DNA of 64,000 nt from Oscheius dolichura (taxonomy: Eukaryota > Nematoda > Chromadorea > Rhabditida > Rhabditidae). The stretch covers positions 5,394,001 to 5,458,000 of the forward strand of contig OW051495.1 in NCBI GenBank assembly GCA_932521035.1, given 5' to 3'. A model generated the notes under the pieces. It saw nothing but the letters and a program-made list of their open reading frames with translations, searched no databases and had not been told where the DNA came from. A program made the translations under genes and the position numbers. Below are positions 48,232 through 59,909 of the stretch, in pieces; within the stretch, counting starts at the first letter, position 1; the number at the start of each line of letters is the position of its first letter.

Positions 48232-48968
48232 ATGGCATTCAGCATCGCTTCTCTCCTCGAGAAGACCCCCGAGCTGCCCTCCGACCTGTTGAGCCGTCTC
48301 CTGGCCGGCCAGTCACATCAGGAACAAGAGAATGGGACGCTCCTGGCCAGGTCGTCTACTTCCCCATCTCACCATGGTGGGTACACTCGAGCTATCACCA
48401 AAAACGTGTGTACTTTAGCTAGTTTGGAATATTCGTGTATCGGAGGATTGGCAGGTGGGCAAATGGCTCTCTACGCGATAGCCAACGAGCTGAAGACTCC
48501 AACTCTCATGGAACTGCAGATGCTTCTTGGTGTCGGAGGTACGGGCCGTTTCTTTTTGGAAAATGATATACTAGGGAGAAAACACGACTATCGAAAAGCT
48601 AGAAAGCCAGTCTCCGACCGAAAGCCGCGACAAGCCTACTCTGCCCGTCAGTTGGAACGGCTGGAGACTGAGTTCCAGGTAGGCCCTCTGGTTGCCAATG
48701 GACTAGTTTGCCAGGAGGACAAGTATCTTTCGGTAAAGAAGCGAGTCCAGCTGTCGAAGGCCCTCGACCTGACGGAGACCCAGATAAAGACGTGGTTCCA
48801 AAACAGGCGGTAGGTAGCAGTTTCTCTCCCTTATACGAGGTGACCAGGACCAAGTGGAAGAAGCAGTTGACCTGTTCGATCCGTCAGATGTACCGCGAGA
48901 CGCCGATTGGGCCGCCTCTGTCGGTGCTTCCGATGCCTCCGGCTCTCTTCCACCCCGATCTCAAATAA
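48232..48968 (+). CDS. NKL/ANTP-class homeobox transcription factor
   Basis: ATG 48232 starts MAFSIASLLEKTPELPSDLL, where SIASLLEK resembles an engrailed-homology repressor motif. After an intron the homeodomain runs DRKPRQAYSARQLERLETEF (about 48615-48675), is interrupted by an intron, and continues EDKYLSVKKRVQLSKALDLT and ETQIKTWFQNRR (48715-48810), with a second intron before TKWKKQLTCSIRQM. Helix 3 KTWFQNRRTKWKKQ is NKL-like (BarH, NK1 and Not relatives). I cannot assign an exact family; YSARQLERLE is unlike canonical NK or BarH. The tail is Pro-rich, ending ALFHPDLK at 48968. The stop overlaps the convergent peptide gene by a few bases. One exon between 48400 and 48575 remains uncertain. 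Confidence 0.82.
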
Positions 48969-49140
48969 ACTTACTTGAAAATGGTTGAGTGCGACAGGAG
49001 ACGTTTGTCGGGAGGACAGTCGTCTTGGGGATGGAGGGCAGGGGCGGGCTGGTGACCCCGATCTGCTGGAGCAGGTTGTACCAGGAGGAGGTGGAGGTGA
49101 CTCCTCCGGCCAGGAGGAGACAGAGGACGAGGAACTGCAT
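48961..49140 (-). CDS. Small secreted peptide (59 residues)
   Basis: MQFLVLCLLLAGGVTSTSSW is a strong signal peptide with a likely cut after VTS. The remaining peptide WYNLLQQIGVTSPPLPSIPK is Pro/Thr-rich with one Cys (TNVSCRTQPF). Read straight, it ends KFI-TGA at 48961, overlapping the homeobox stop on the other strand; however TTTTCAAGTAAG near 48973 is also a good splice donor, so the true C-terminus may be elsewhere. No homology is recognised. It could be a neuropeptide-like or other secreted factor; no dibasic processing sites are seen. Confidence 0.5.
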   Translation of the reverse strand: MQFLVLCLLLAGGVTSTSSWYNLLQQIGVTSPPLPSIPKTTVLPTNVSCRTQPFSSKFI

Positions 49141-49325
49141 GACGGTAGGTTGAAAGTGGCGGGAAGGGAAGGGAGAAGCGCAAAAAGGACGGCAGCTGTA
49201 TCTACCGGGGATACAATGGAGGACGCCAAACAAACCCCCTCAGGTTACTCATCGCTATCGTGGCACTGGCAGAACAAAAGAAGATGTTTATTTCTGTATA
49301 CAGACAGCTGCGGGTGTGTCGTGGT

Positions 49326-49911
49326 TCACAAGCCGAGAAGCTTCTTCTTCATCTCGTCCACCTGTTTCTGGAGCGTGTCCACTTGGCCCTTCAAGACGCG
49401 GTTCCTCCTCTCGAGGGTGTCCTTCTCCTCCTGTGTCCGCTGCCACCTAAACACGCTGTAGTCCCGTGGGCCGAGGAGACTCACTTTTCCTTCTGACGGT
49501 CCCTGTACTTGGCGGCGGCCATCTTGTTCTGTTGTCTCTTCTTGCTGAGGACTACCGTATCTCCCGGCTCCTCCTTGATACTCTGGGCCGTCTTCAATAC
49601 AATATCTACCAGATCAGAGAGTGGAATGGACTGCTCGTCGCCGTGGTCGTCCCTGAATGGCTGCTGTTCACAGTGAAAAGGCAGTCTCACCTGACGGTAC
49701 ACTTGCGGCAGTCGCCCTTCTGTAGAAGGTGCTCACACTCCTGGGAGATCTCGTTGAAAATTCTAATCTTCTCGGTCTCCGTGTCACTTGGCAAATTGGG
49801 ACTGATACTGGCGGCCGGGTCCTGACAACATGTCTCGAAGTGGCCGTAGTTCTCCGTGTCGGACCAGCCTGGAGACGCGAAGTAAAGGAATCTGTAGGAT
49901 CGGAGCAGCAT
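49326..49911 (-). CDS. atf-4: ATF4-like bZIP transcription factor
   Basis: Stress-response type bZIP. Exon 1: MLLRSYRFLYFASPGWSDTE, an acidic region with SPNLPSDTETEKIRIFNEIS, and CEHLLQKGDCRKC, joined with phase 2 at an acceptor near 49650. Exon 2: SIPLSDLVDIVLKTAQSIKE, then the basic region KKRQQNKMAAAKYRDRQKEK (49500-49560). Exon 3: leucine zipper RRNRVLKGQVDTLQKQVDEM and KKKLLGL, stop TGA at 49326. The basic region N-K-x-A-A-x-(K/R)-Y-R is the ATF4/ATF5 pattern (N-x-x-A-A-x-x-Y-R, replacing the more usual S/C-R). The protein is short, about 165 residues. ATF4 genes often carry upstream ORFs; I could not establish one here. It may equally correspond to ATF5. Confidence 0.82.
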
Positions 49912-50117
49912 GTCGAGGGGAGGCGACGATAAGCTCAGAGTTCGGCCGCGATTATATAGGCAACGGGTAAGAAGGCGCCAGAATTGTGCAACCTTGCGCC
50001 TACCGGACTGCCCCGCGCCTGCAGTGGATGCCCAACCACGTGCAATACTATGTCATCCTTTGTTTCGAAAACCCCCTCTCTCTTAATTTTAATTATTTAA
50101 AAATACTCACTGTTGTT

Positions 50118-50398
50118 ACAGTTCTCATTACAAACTTGGGCACAGTATTCCGCATTGTGTTGGCAGTAATTGTAGTTGGGAACCTCGACCGGACCCTGAA
50201 ATACTTCTTCCCTGTTTAAAATTATCTGTAAGAGTACCTGGAAGCAGTGATCGTGGGCATGAGAGTAGTGGGCGTAGTTGTGGTGGCCCTCGTGGCTGTT
50301 CTCGTAATTTGGGTACTGGCCGTGGTAATGGTACTGAGTAGGCCTGAAATGGGTTGGATAGTACGGTTTGGGGCCGAGGTTCCCCGGGTTCCAGTCCT
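50118..50398 (-). CDS. Exon pair of a His/Tyr-rich protein with Cys-rich end (partial model)
   Basis: The minus strand at about 50238-50398 reads DWNPGNLGPKPYYPTHFRPT, then QYHYHGQYPNYENSHEGHHN and YAHYSHAHDHCF, bordered by tttttag-type acceptor and gta donor. A second exon at about 50118-50206 continues in frame GPVEVPNYNYCQHNAEYCAQ and VCNENCNN. The His/Tyr/Asn bias plus a C-x6-C-x3-C-x3-C end suggests an extracellular or cuticular protein, perhaps metal-binding; this is inference. The signal peptide and both termini were not identified. Confidence 0.4.
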
Positions 50399-53373
50399 AA
50401 AAGAAGCAGAGATAAGGCTTCACGGATCGATAGCAGAAGCCATCTTCGGTTAGGCCGAGCAAGGAAAGATTGTTTACCTAGGCGCGTTTGGCAAGTCGTG
50501 CCACATGATGAACAAGCACCGGACTGAACAGCGGAGGCCTAAAGACTGGCCTATTGATCCTATGTGGCCGGGCCTGACGAGGAGACAGTGCGCCACGGGA
50601 GAGGGGACAGACTGGGCCGGGCCTGGCCGACGAGGAGAGACTTCACGAGACAGAGAGACACGAGAGATAGGCCTGGTCGGGGTCTGATAAAACGGCAGAC
50701 CACTTTTCACGGAGTAAAGTTCACTGGCCAGGAAGGGGCCCTGGTCAGAGGGAGATAAAGAGGGCGACTCGTCTATGTATTCTTATGGAAAGACCGGAGA
50801 ATGTCACAGAAGCGGTCTGCCAGAAGCCACCAGCTCGTGTTTTTCGAATTACCCGTGCCTTCGCGGGTAAGACGGCGCCTATCCTATCCCGTATCCCCGG
50901 CGTCTTTCGTCGAATTAGCCCACCTCGTCCATGATAAGACCCGTACCTCGGGGGTATTCGCACCTCTCCGAAATATGTCCGGAACAAGCACAGTAAGGGT
51001 GCTCCAGGAATCAGTGCCAGATATCTTTTATGTCAATAGCAACAACAGCGGTTTCGTCGTGGCTCCCCAGAATGTAAACAGCTCAACTATCTCCGTCTTA
51101 CCGGGGTCTCCCCTTTTTGATGAATCTCCTGCCGCCCTCTACCCTATTTATATCTACTGAACCCACGAAGGGCATCTCCTGCTTCCGGTGACACTCCGCC
51201 AATAGTTCAAAAGAATACGGCGGACAGGTAGCCATTGCCAACTGTTATGGACTATCTAAAACTTTCAGATGGATGCCGTTCCAGTTCTTCTTCCTCCCTC
51301 TCGCCTGCCCGAGCTTGTCCTCTGCCGGTAAGTGCGTCTATTCTAAAATAGAGTCAACCGCTCCAATTTTCCATAAAATTTGTATAAACTGCCCGTATTC
51401 ATGGCGTCGTTTTCTATTCCAATTCCAGCTGACGCCAGATGATTTCACCCCCGCGTCAACTGGTATCCTCCTCTCCTCTTAATTAGAAGTTAAGGCTTTG
51501 TCTTGGTTCAATTAGTCCAGATTCCAATGGAACCATGCCATCTTCCTCTAGTCTATTTCGGTGTTCCTCCTCATATCCTCAGTGACATCATCGTCCAGCA
51601 AAAGGGGGTTCCCCTGCTCATCTAATTAAATCCGGGGTATTCCATCCATCCCGTCTATAGTCTGATGGAGGGGCTTTCCATCTGGGGCCTCTTTCCTAGG
51701 TATTTACCACATAACTAAACCTCCCACTAGTCAACGTCTGTGTCTCATTTCCTCCTTGCCCCCTCCTCCTTCTTGTCCTTCGAGATACAGAAGTCCGTCC
51801 GGGGGCACAGACTCATTATCAGGGAGTGCAGCCAGCTGTTTCTCCGTCTGTGTTTGCAGCCGTTTTAATTGACCTGCTTTTTTTCCTTCCCCATATTTTT
51901 TTCATCTTCCCCTCCATCCCGGTATATGTTTCAATCGATCCCTACCGGTCATCCCTCATCCTAACTACTCCCGGTCACTTTCATCCGTCCTCCTTCTCCT
52001 CCATCTTCGCGTCCTCCTGCAACAGCCATGGCCCTTCCATATTTTGTAAAGTGACTCATAACCGATGACTCCCGGGCGCCTGGTCAGCGCGACATGTCCG
52101 CATCCTTCCAGATCTTTTCTTTCTTTTTCTCTGTTCAGACGGGGTTATCTGGGAGGGGAAAGTCACACTGGCCGGTCAGCTGAGCCCCGGGAGCAGCATC
52201 TCGTGGCTGATAGTGACGGGGAGGGCTGTCCTCGTCCTTCCAGAAAAGAAATGGATGTTTTGGAGGGTAGATAAAAAACAGACATTGATTGTAGAGGCAG
52301 AGAGGCGGGGGCGCGAGAGACCCAGCCGCCGCTAGAGACGCAGGTCCGTGTTGGCAGGGAACCAAGAGGCAGTCTGCCCCTCGTCAACCGCTCCCTAATT
52401 CAAAGTGGTTTTCTCACTCGAGACTGCTCACATTATTTCCTTTTCTCTCCTCTCTACCGGCCCCTGTCCGTATATCCCCGATCTCCCCGGCCGTCCCCGG
52501 GTCAGGCGCGTCCCCCCGTGCTATCTGAGGGTGTCGCAGTCACTCGCCCTCCAATCCGACCTGTTTACCGGCTGAACTGTTCAAAACATCGAGAACTTCT
52601 CCAAAAACATCCACGTCCTCTTCCAGATCTTTGGCTCCGTTTCCGCATCATTTCCTGTCTTTTGTAACCGCGGTCCCCCTTCCCCAAAAATGTGTCCGGA
52701 GTGCTCTCGATAGATTTTGTCCGGGCGAACGGCCGTCTCCTTGAGTTTTTCTGGTCAATTCTCTCGGACGAGATTCTTTTGCACTCCCGCCAGGCTCTTT
52801 TTGTTTACTTTCGATGTCTCCCCCATATGTCTCCGTGACTCAGCCGCCGGTCATCCCCGAATGTTTCTAATAACCACAAAATCAATCTACGTGTTCGCGT
52901 CCAGGCGTTCTCCCTCATTTCACAAATCGATCCTTAGGTGAGAGAGCAGACGGCCCCAATACATTTTGAACTAATTTCTACAGCTTATCTCTCTTTTTCA
53001 CGTCGTCCCGTTCTTGCAAAAGGATGAAATTTCCCGGCTGCTGCTCCTTATCGGCGGCCCTTTTCGACCGTTTATCACGAAAAATTGGAGAATTTACGAA
53101 AACCATTTGAGCGGATGAGGGAGATCCCCCGTCATCGCCAAAATGGGTGGGACTGCGTACGGCTCGAATAGTTATGACCGGCCATCTCCTGAAATGTGTC
53201 TTGTCAGATAGGGATTAGTCCTGGCCACTTTCTCCCGTGTCTCTCCCAGTCGGTTGTCGACGAGCAGTCCGTTTCCAGGATGTCCTGCTAATGTACCTGA
53301 GCCGTGCTACGTTATGGTAGAAGAGGATCCTTCCGCCATTCCGTCTCACAAAAAAACAGAATCCAAGTGTCAA
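50399..53373. other. About 2.9 kb without a recognisable gene
   Basis: Pyrimidine-rich plus strand upstream of WNK. A short exon-like frame at about 51270-51330 (MPFQFFFLPLACPSLSS, with a gtaagt donor) looks like a signal peptide but has no supported continuation. Probably the WNK promoter region. Confidence 0.4.
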
Positions 53374-56300
53374 AATGACTGACAAACCGCAGCAGAATGG
53401 AACCAAGGTGGGTCGGGGCAGGTATGGCAATATAAGCGGTGTGTACAGTCCGCCCATTGCCGAGTGGTTATCAATTGTTTTCGAGGTCCTGAACTGGTTC
53501 GGGTTTCTTCCCCGCTAGCCAGCCACAAACACGAAAATTATCAAGGCTTTTAAAGCACTTTTTGACGACTGTGTAAGTTTATAAAATTCCATATAAGTTA
53601 TTTATAGAGAGAGAGAGAGAGAACTAACTGTTTGTGCTTTAGATCCCGACGGCTCCGCCACCGCCGCCGCCCCCTCGGCCAGATGGAAAGCGACGACTAG
53701 TAAAACGTGTCGATGAGCTGCATCCGCCAACCGAGCCAATCAACGCGTAAGTTAGAAATAAATGGGCCGACCGGACCGGGGGGAGTCCCCGTGATCGTAT
53801 TACAGTTCATTTGTAATTCTAATAGAGCGCGTTCACACAATACCCGCCAAAGAACTGTCTCTGCCCCCGTTGCCGCCAGCCGCCGGCCCCCAAAATAGGC
53901 CCCAATGATCTCCTGAATTAGATGAACGTGCCCAAAGTGGTTGAACCTCATCCCAAGATGAGATCCCGGTGAGTTGTCCCCCCAAAAAGCGCGCTCTTTC
54001 CGCTTCCCGACGCGCCAGCTTTCCGTCTGCCGAAACGCGACTTGTCAGGGACGGGACCCACTGGAGAAGTAGAATATTAGGCTAAAAATGACACTGCGAG
54101 TATCTGTAACGAGTCTTTCTAGTACCGGTACGAACTGGCTGTCTGGTGAGGAGAGGTCTCGTCTCGCCGCTGTGCAGCAGGACTGGAGACGGAGCCGGCC
54201 CAACAAGGTACTGTCGCCCTTTCGTCTTCTGACCTCTTGACTTTTAGCCATGGACAAGGAAACGGGAGACGCCTGCCGAAGGAGGACACTCGCCCACCGG
54301 GCCTCTCGTCCACGCCCGTCTCACCCAGGAGACGACCCCCACCAAGGGCTCGCCCATCAAGGTTGAAGTTGAGAAGATCAGCCCCAAGGGAGTCTTCGAC
54401 AGACACAGGTAAGCCCCTCTCCCTTACGGGAATTACCATTCGGGTCGACTTTTGGATTGCCCGTTTTCGAGAGAGAAAACTGTAGAAAAGGCAATAAAGC
54501 GGACGTGTCTGCGCCCCGTTCCCACGTCATTTTTATATCTTTTCTCCGTCTGAAACCGAAAATGAAAGCATATGCTCTGTAGGACGAAAGCCGAAGTCCC
54601 GGTCGAGCCCGTGCCGACGGTCAAGCTCCTGACACCCGTGAAGGAGCCGGAGAAGGAGAAGAATGAGGTGGACCGGGAGGAGGAGGAGCAGAAGCTGAAG
54701 GACACCTTCGACGAGGACTTTGACGCCCAGGAGAAGCCCATCGACAAGAGTCCAGGTACCTCTGCCCCTTTATCCTTATCAAATTCGAAGATGCAGATGG
54801 CCGGTTTTTGAAATTCGACGAGGAGTTGGGACGGGGCTCGTTTAAGACCGTCTTCCGTGGCCTCGACACCGAGACCGGCGTGGCCGTGGCCTGGTGTGAG
54901 CTGCAGGACAGCAAACTGAACAAGGTGGGGTCAGATATTCTTTCCCTCTTCTCATCCTCCCCTTCCAGGCCGAGCGACAACGGTTCCGAGAAGAGGCCGA
55001 GATGTTGAAGGACCTCCAGCACCCGAACATCGTTCGCTTCTATGACTACTGGGAACGAACGGACCACGGCGGCAAGAGGAAGTACATCGTCCTGGTGACG
55101 GAGCTGATGACCAGCGGCACCCTGAAGATGTACCTCAAGAGATTCAAACGTATCAATATCAAGGTCTGCCCGTCACCGCCTCCCGAACCAATCCTCCCAT
55201 TCAGGTGTTGAAGTCGTGGTGTCGTCAAATTCTGAAGGGGCTGTCCTTTTTACATTCCCGTAATCCGCCAGTCATTCATCGCGATCTCAAGTGTGACAAT
55301 ATCTTCATTACGGGGACGACGGGCAGCGTCAAGATTGGAGACCTGGGCCTGGCCACCCTCAAGAACAAGTCGTACGCCAAGAGTGTCATTGGTCAGTTGT
55401 GATTCTCTCTCGATTCGGGAAGATGTTTATCATCGACCCACGAGGCTCTGTACGCCATCAGCTGTGTGGCAGCAGCGGCGATCATGTGCCAGCCTCCTGA
55501 CCAAACACTCGCAATTGTCGCGAGACGCTTTGCGGGGTGAAGAGCGCGCACCACACTCCCTGTGCACGTGGCAAATATTCTGAATGTTGGCCATAAAAAA
55601 TCAGAAAATGGTTTTTAGGAACGCCAGAGTTTATGGCGCCGGAGATGTACGAGGAGATGTACGACGAGAGCGTGGATGTCTACGCCTTCGGAATGTGTCT
55701 CCTGGAGATGGTGACGGGCGAGTACCCCTACTCGGAATGCCAGTTCCCGGCCCAGATCTACCGAAAAGTCACCACCGTACGTCTCGAGGCGGCGTCTGCC
55801 CTCAGTCGACTCGTTTCAGGGGGTCAAGCCGGAGTGTTTCAACCGTATCCCCCAGCAGTACCCGGAGATTAAGGAGATCATCGACAGGTGTATCCGAGTC
55901 CGGAGGGAGGAGCGCAGCACCGTCAAACAACTGCTGGCCGACGACTTCTTCACGCCGGAGGAGCTGATCGGAATACGGGTGGAGATCAAGAACAGGGACG
56001 TCGACCTGGAGAACTTGAACCTGGAGGTGGGTGACATTGGTTGCTGGAGGGAGAATAAACACGTTCAGATACAAATGCAGCTGAGGGTTTTCGACGAGAA
56101 AAAGAGGAAACAGTACCGGTTCAAGGAGAACGAGGGACTGCAGTTCGCCTTCGACATCGAGAACGACACGGCCGAGGAGGTGGTCCAGCAGATGATCGAG
56201 CAGCAGCACATCCCTGACGAGGACATGAAAATGATCACGAAGCTGATCAAGGACAAGGTGGACGGCTTCAAGAGGGACCGAGACTTCCGGTTGAACGAGA

Positions 56301-59300
56301 TGCAGAGACAGCGGGACGAGGAAGCGCGGCTCAAGGAGGAACAAGAGATTAAGGAGGAGCTCAAGGCGAGGCAGTGTGCCAAGGAGAAGGCCGAGCGAGA
56401 GGCCCTCGAACAGCAGAACGGCAGGCAGCTGGAAAGCCAACTCTCGACGGATCCGGCTGTGTCAGCGCCGACGTCGACCGGTGCTGCTGGCCCGACTCTT
56501 CTGCCGCAGTCAACTACCGTCCCGGTGACCCTTAACCTCGCGGAGGATCATCAGCCTGCTCCTGTGGTAGGATTCTACTGGTGAGCAGAGAAATACCTAC
56601 TTTTAGACGACTTCTCCGAGTGAAGATGCCCCTGATGGCCTGCTAAACCATGAAGACAAGAAGAAAACAAAGCGGAAAATAACCATCGAGATTTTGAAGG
56701 TGGACGAGTCCCAGGACAAGCCGGTAGGTGTCTAGTCCCCCTCCTCTCCAGGACCGTTTTCAGCTGGTCTCGTGCAAATTGGACACGGCCCACAAGACAG
56801 TCACCTTCCAGTTCGCGCCCGGGTCAGACAAGCCGTCGGATATCGCCGAGAAATTGGTTCGCTTTGTCTGATATCGGAAAGTAAAGGAGGTTTCAGCTCG
56901 AGGAGAACTGTCTCTCGCCTCACCACGTCGCTGTGGTACAGGACCAGCTGGACACGGTGATCAAGCTGGTGAACACGACTCCGAACAGGGGCATCGGATC
57001 CAAACTGACGAGTGTCGTCGAGATACAGACAGTCCCTGCGTCGGTATCGGCTGCCGGGGTTCACAGTCTGCCGCCATCGACACTTGCACCGGATACAAAA
57101 CATCTCGAGCCGAGTCTCTCCGCTCCTCCGCCGTCCATTCCGGCAGCAACTGCTCCGGGGCTCGAAGTACCTGTCTCTGTGGCTATACCTACCCAACCAC
57201 CCGTAAGTCTCTCCAGTTGTTTGACCCATTTCTTTGTCCTTTCAGAATCCGCCTCCAGTTGCATCAACCTCGATGACCCGGAGTGTCGAAGGCCAGCTGC
57301 CCCCCGAGCCCGTGCCGACGACGTTGGCCTCTTCGACATCTGTCCAATCCTTCTCTACAGCCACTGGAAAGCCTTCTAGATTCCAAGTATGAACTTCCTC
57401 TAAATTTGACAGTACTTCGTGTTTAGGTTACTCCGTCGACGGTGACCACAGTGACTCCGGCCCCTGCTCCTCCCCCGATTGCCGTGGTGACGGAGCCGCC
57501 AAATCCGGCACAGAGTCAGCTGGCTGCGCCGACGTCCGTCTCGTCTGGCTCTTCCCCGAGCAATACGGCCCACTCGAACACCTCCTCGCTCACGAGCAAC
57601 TCGAGCACCGGCAGCAGATTCAAGGTTCGGCACCTCTCCTCCGACGGCAATTCCTTGTTCAGGTGCAGCCAGTCAACAACATGGCCCCTCCCGCCTCGGA
57701 GTCCGGCTTCTCCTCGTCCACCTCTACCCACACGGAGGCCAGTCTTACGAGTATCGCCTCCTCCGTGGTCACACCCCAGCCATCTGTACCCCAAGTCAAG
57801 CCAGCTGTGGTCAGATCAATTTCCACCCATTTCTAATTTCTGTGTAGGTGTCTCCCTCTCCGTCCGTCAACAGCCAGCCGACACAAACCCTGAATCCTCT
57901 GATGCTGTTGGACACGGAGCTGAGGAAGGTCAGCGGAGTGACGACGGTCTCGGCCGCCGGCCCCTCTGTCCACGCGCCGATCCCCGACTCTATGACCAGC
58001 TCCATCCACCAGACCACCAGCGTCGCTACCGGCCTCACCCATGTCAACGGCACCGTCTCTGTAGGCTCCCGGCCTTTCCTTTCAAGCCATCAACTTCAGG
58101 TACACGGCAATTCGCAGGGTCCGGCCAGTCTGCCTCACACGCCCATCCACACCGGCGATGTCACCACCAATCTGTCCGAGCTGTCCGAGAAGTTGGCAGT
58201 TCTCAGCCGGCAACGGGACGAGGAGAACGGCTCCAACCAGACGACGGCCAGCGGACCCGACGACCTCCACGTGGACACTCTCAACGGACTGAAGCAAGCC
58301 CTCCAGAAGGTGATCAACCCCGAGGCCAGGGAGCCGACGCCGTCCCACTATCCGGACTCGGCCGGCAAGCTGTCGCCTCCGGTGACCATGTCCGACTCCC
58401 ACCACCACGACGAGGTATGTTCTCCTTTCGACGTGTCTCCCGTCCCTGCTTGTCCTCATTTCGTCCGTTCAATTACCCCCGCTCGTTTTCCTGCTCTAAA
58501 CCCCCATAACCCGTGTGTTCTCTAGCCTCTGAGTGCCGATGTTCCCTCCTCGGCCGAAGACGAGTTCACCTCGCCGACGACGGACAGTGGCCCCGCGCAG
58601 GACGGACTCCAACCGTCACAGACGGCGCCGGATCTGCGACAGAAGAAGAACAACAATGTGGCCACCCTGGGCAATCTGGAGGATGCCCTCCTGTCCACCC
58701 TCGGGATGAACTTCCGCACGGCGACGAAAGAAGAGCCGAGCCACGGCGGAGCTATGTTTCATGTCGGCACCCCTCCGTCGTTGAGTCCCTACCCAACCTC
58801 CGAGTCCGAGTTTGACCAGGTGTGCTTTGCTTTTTGCTTCCTGTCTCCTATTCCAATAACCCTCTGTCCACCCAAATTGAATTCTTCTCTAACGCGCATT
58901 TTAGGCGGACGAGGACGAGGAAGAAGGCGATCCCGAGATCCAGGAAATGGTTTTGAGGTTAGGAATGAGACATCCTGGGTGTTGAAAAGGACCATTTCAG
59001 ACATAAACTACAAATGAGGATGTTGAGAGAACAACAACGGCAGGAGCTGGAGATATTACGGGCCAGGAAGAGGCAACGCGTCGGCCGGGCGGCCACCCTC
59101 CTCCCCGAGACGTCAATGGGCGCCGTTCCGCCGTCGTCTCTGTCCTTGCCAGCCAGTCCGCCGGCTGTTACAAATGAGGTAGATCTTTCCTATATATTCT
59201 TTTTGATTGTATTCTCCGCTTCAGAAGACAGGCAACCTTCCATCCCCTCGTGGTCGAGCAGGCGATGCCGACACATTGGCAACCCAGTTGCAGTCCTTGC

Positions 59301-59401
59301 ACACCTCGCAGCCTGCTTCGAGCCACGTAAAATTGGCGCCGGTATCCAGCCTCCCAAGCCGATCAAGAGACAACTATTCGGCCCCACCAAGACCAATATG
59401 A
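53374..59401 (+). CDS. wnk: WNK (with-no-lysine) serine/threonine kinase
   Basis: Chloride- and osmosensing kinase that activates SPAK/OSR1. Short N-terminal exons ([11 protein letters not shown] at 53374, a poly-Pro exon at 53642) precede the kinase domain from about 54805: [20 protein letters not shown] with the WNK-specific Lys in the glycine loop, and [12 protein letters not shown] with Cys where other kinases have the catalytic Lys. Then [85 protein letters not shown]. The autoinhibitory CCT-like domain 1 ([19 protein letters not shown]) lies near 56080; a second CCT-like domain near 56690-57040. Two RFxV motifs follow (57390 and 57615), and a C-terminal coiled coil ([20 protein letters not shown]). 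Stop at 59401. One N-terminal join (53751 to 53922) does not keep frame by eye, so ATG 53922 may be the start of a shorter form. Confidence 0.93.
53453..53515 (+). repeat. tRNA-related (SINE-like) sequence in WNK 5' intron
   Basis: An A-box-like TTGCCGAGTGGTTATCA and a B-box-like GGTTCGGGTTTC, about 30 bp apart on the plus strand, match the pattern of the other tRNA-like copies in the window (GAGTGG core). No terminal acceptor-stem pairing was seen. Confidence 0.5.
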
Positions 59402-59909
59402 TTTTAATACTATTTAATTTTACTCGGATGGCTCTCAGAGTGTTCGTCTCCCTATCCGGTGATTTTTGTCAAGGTGGTCCCAATAGGACTGTCTTTCCCT
59501 ACGGGTCTGCTAGCTTAAAAGCCTTCCATCTGTCTGCACGAGTTGTCTTCCCAGTTGCTTTCCGAAATGCTCATTTTTATAGTCCCCACCCTCTGGTCAT
59601 TTCAATTGGTGCTGTTCCCATATTATTTCTTTCTTAGCCATAACTAGCTTTTCTGTTCACAATTAACGCGTGTCGCTTTAGCTTCCGGGTGAAATTGGTC
59701 TTTAATATGTTTTTGATTATTACATAGTAGTAACGTTGTTTAGCGTTTACAATGCTGGGAACAGCTGGTCTACATATCTAAACTATTTTATTTTCTTCAA
59801 AATAAATGGTTTTTGCGGATAATATGAAGCTGGTTCTGATTCACTGCTCGACAGTGAAAGTGAATGATAGAAACGTAGAAAATTTATTCAATTATACAAA
59901 AAAAAATGA
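59402..59909. other. Convergent 3' region between WNK and PCH2
   Basis: WNK 3' UTR and flank. An AATAAA is near 59802. Composition falls to AT-rich. No gene recognised. Confidence 0.4.

Noticed and set aside
51270-51485. Signal-peptide-like exon MPFQFFFLPLACPSLSS
   Set aside because: The next acceptor leads to a stop within a few codons, so no credible protein results.
55802-56440. 212-codon minus-strand frame
   Set aside because: Antisense shadow of the WNK kinase and CCT-like exons, Leu/Val-rich from reversed Glu/Lys codons.
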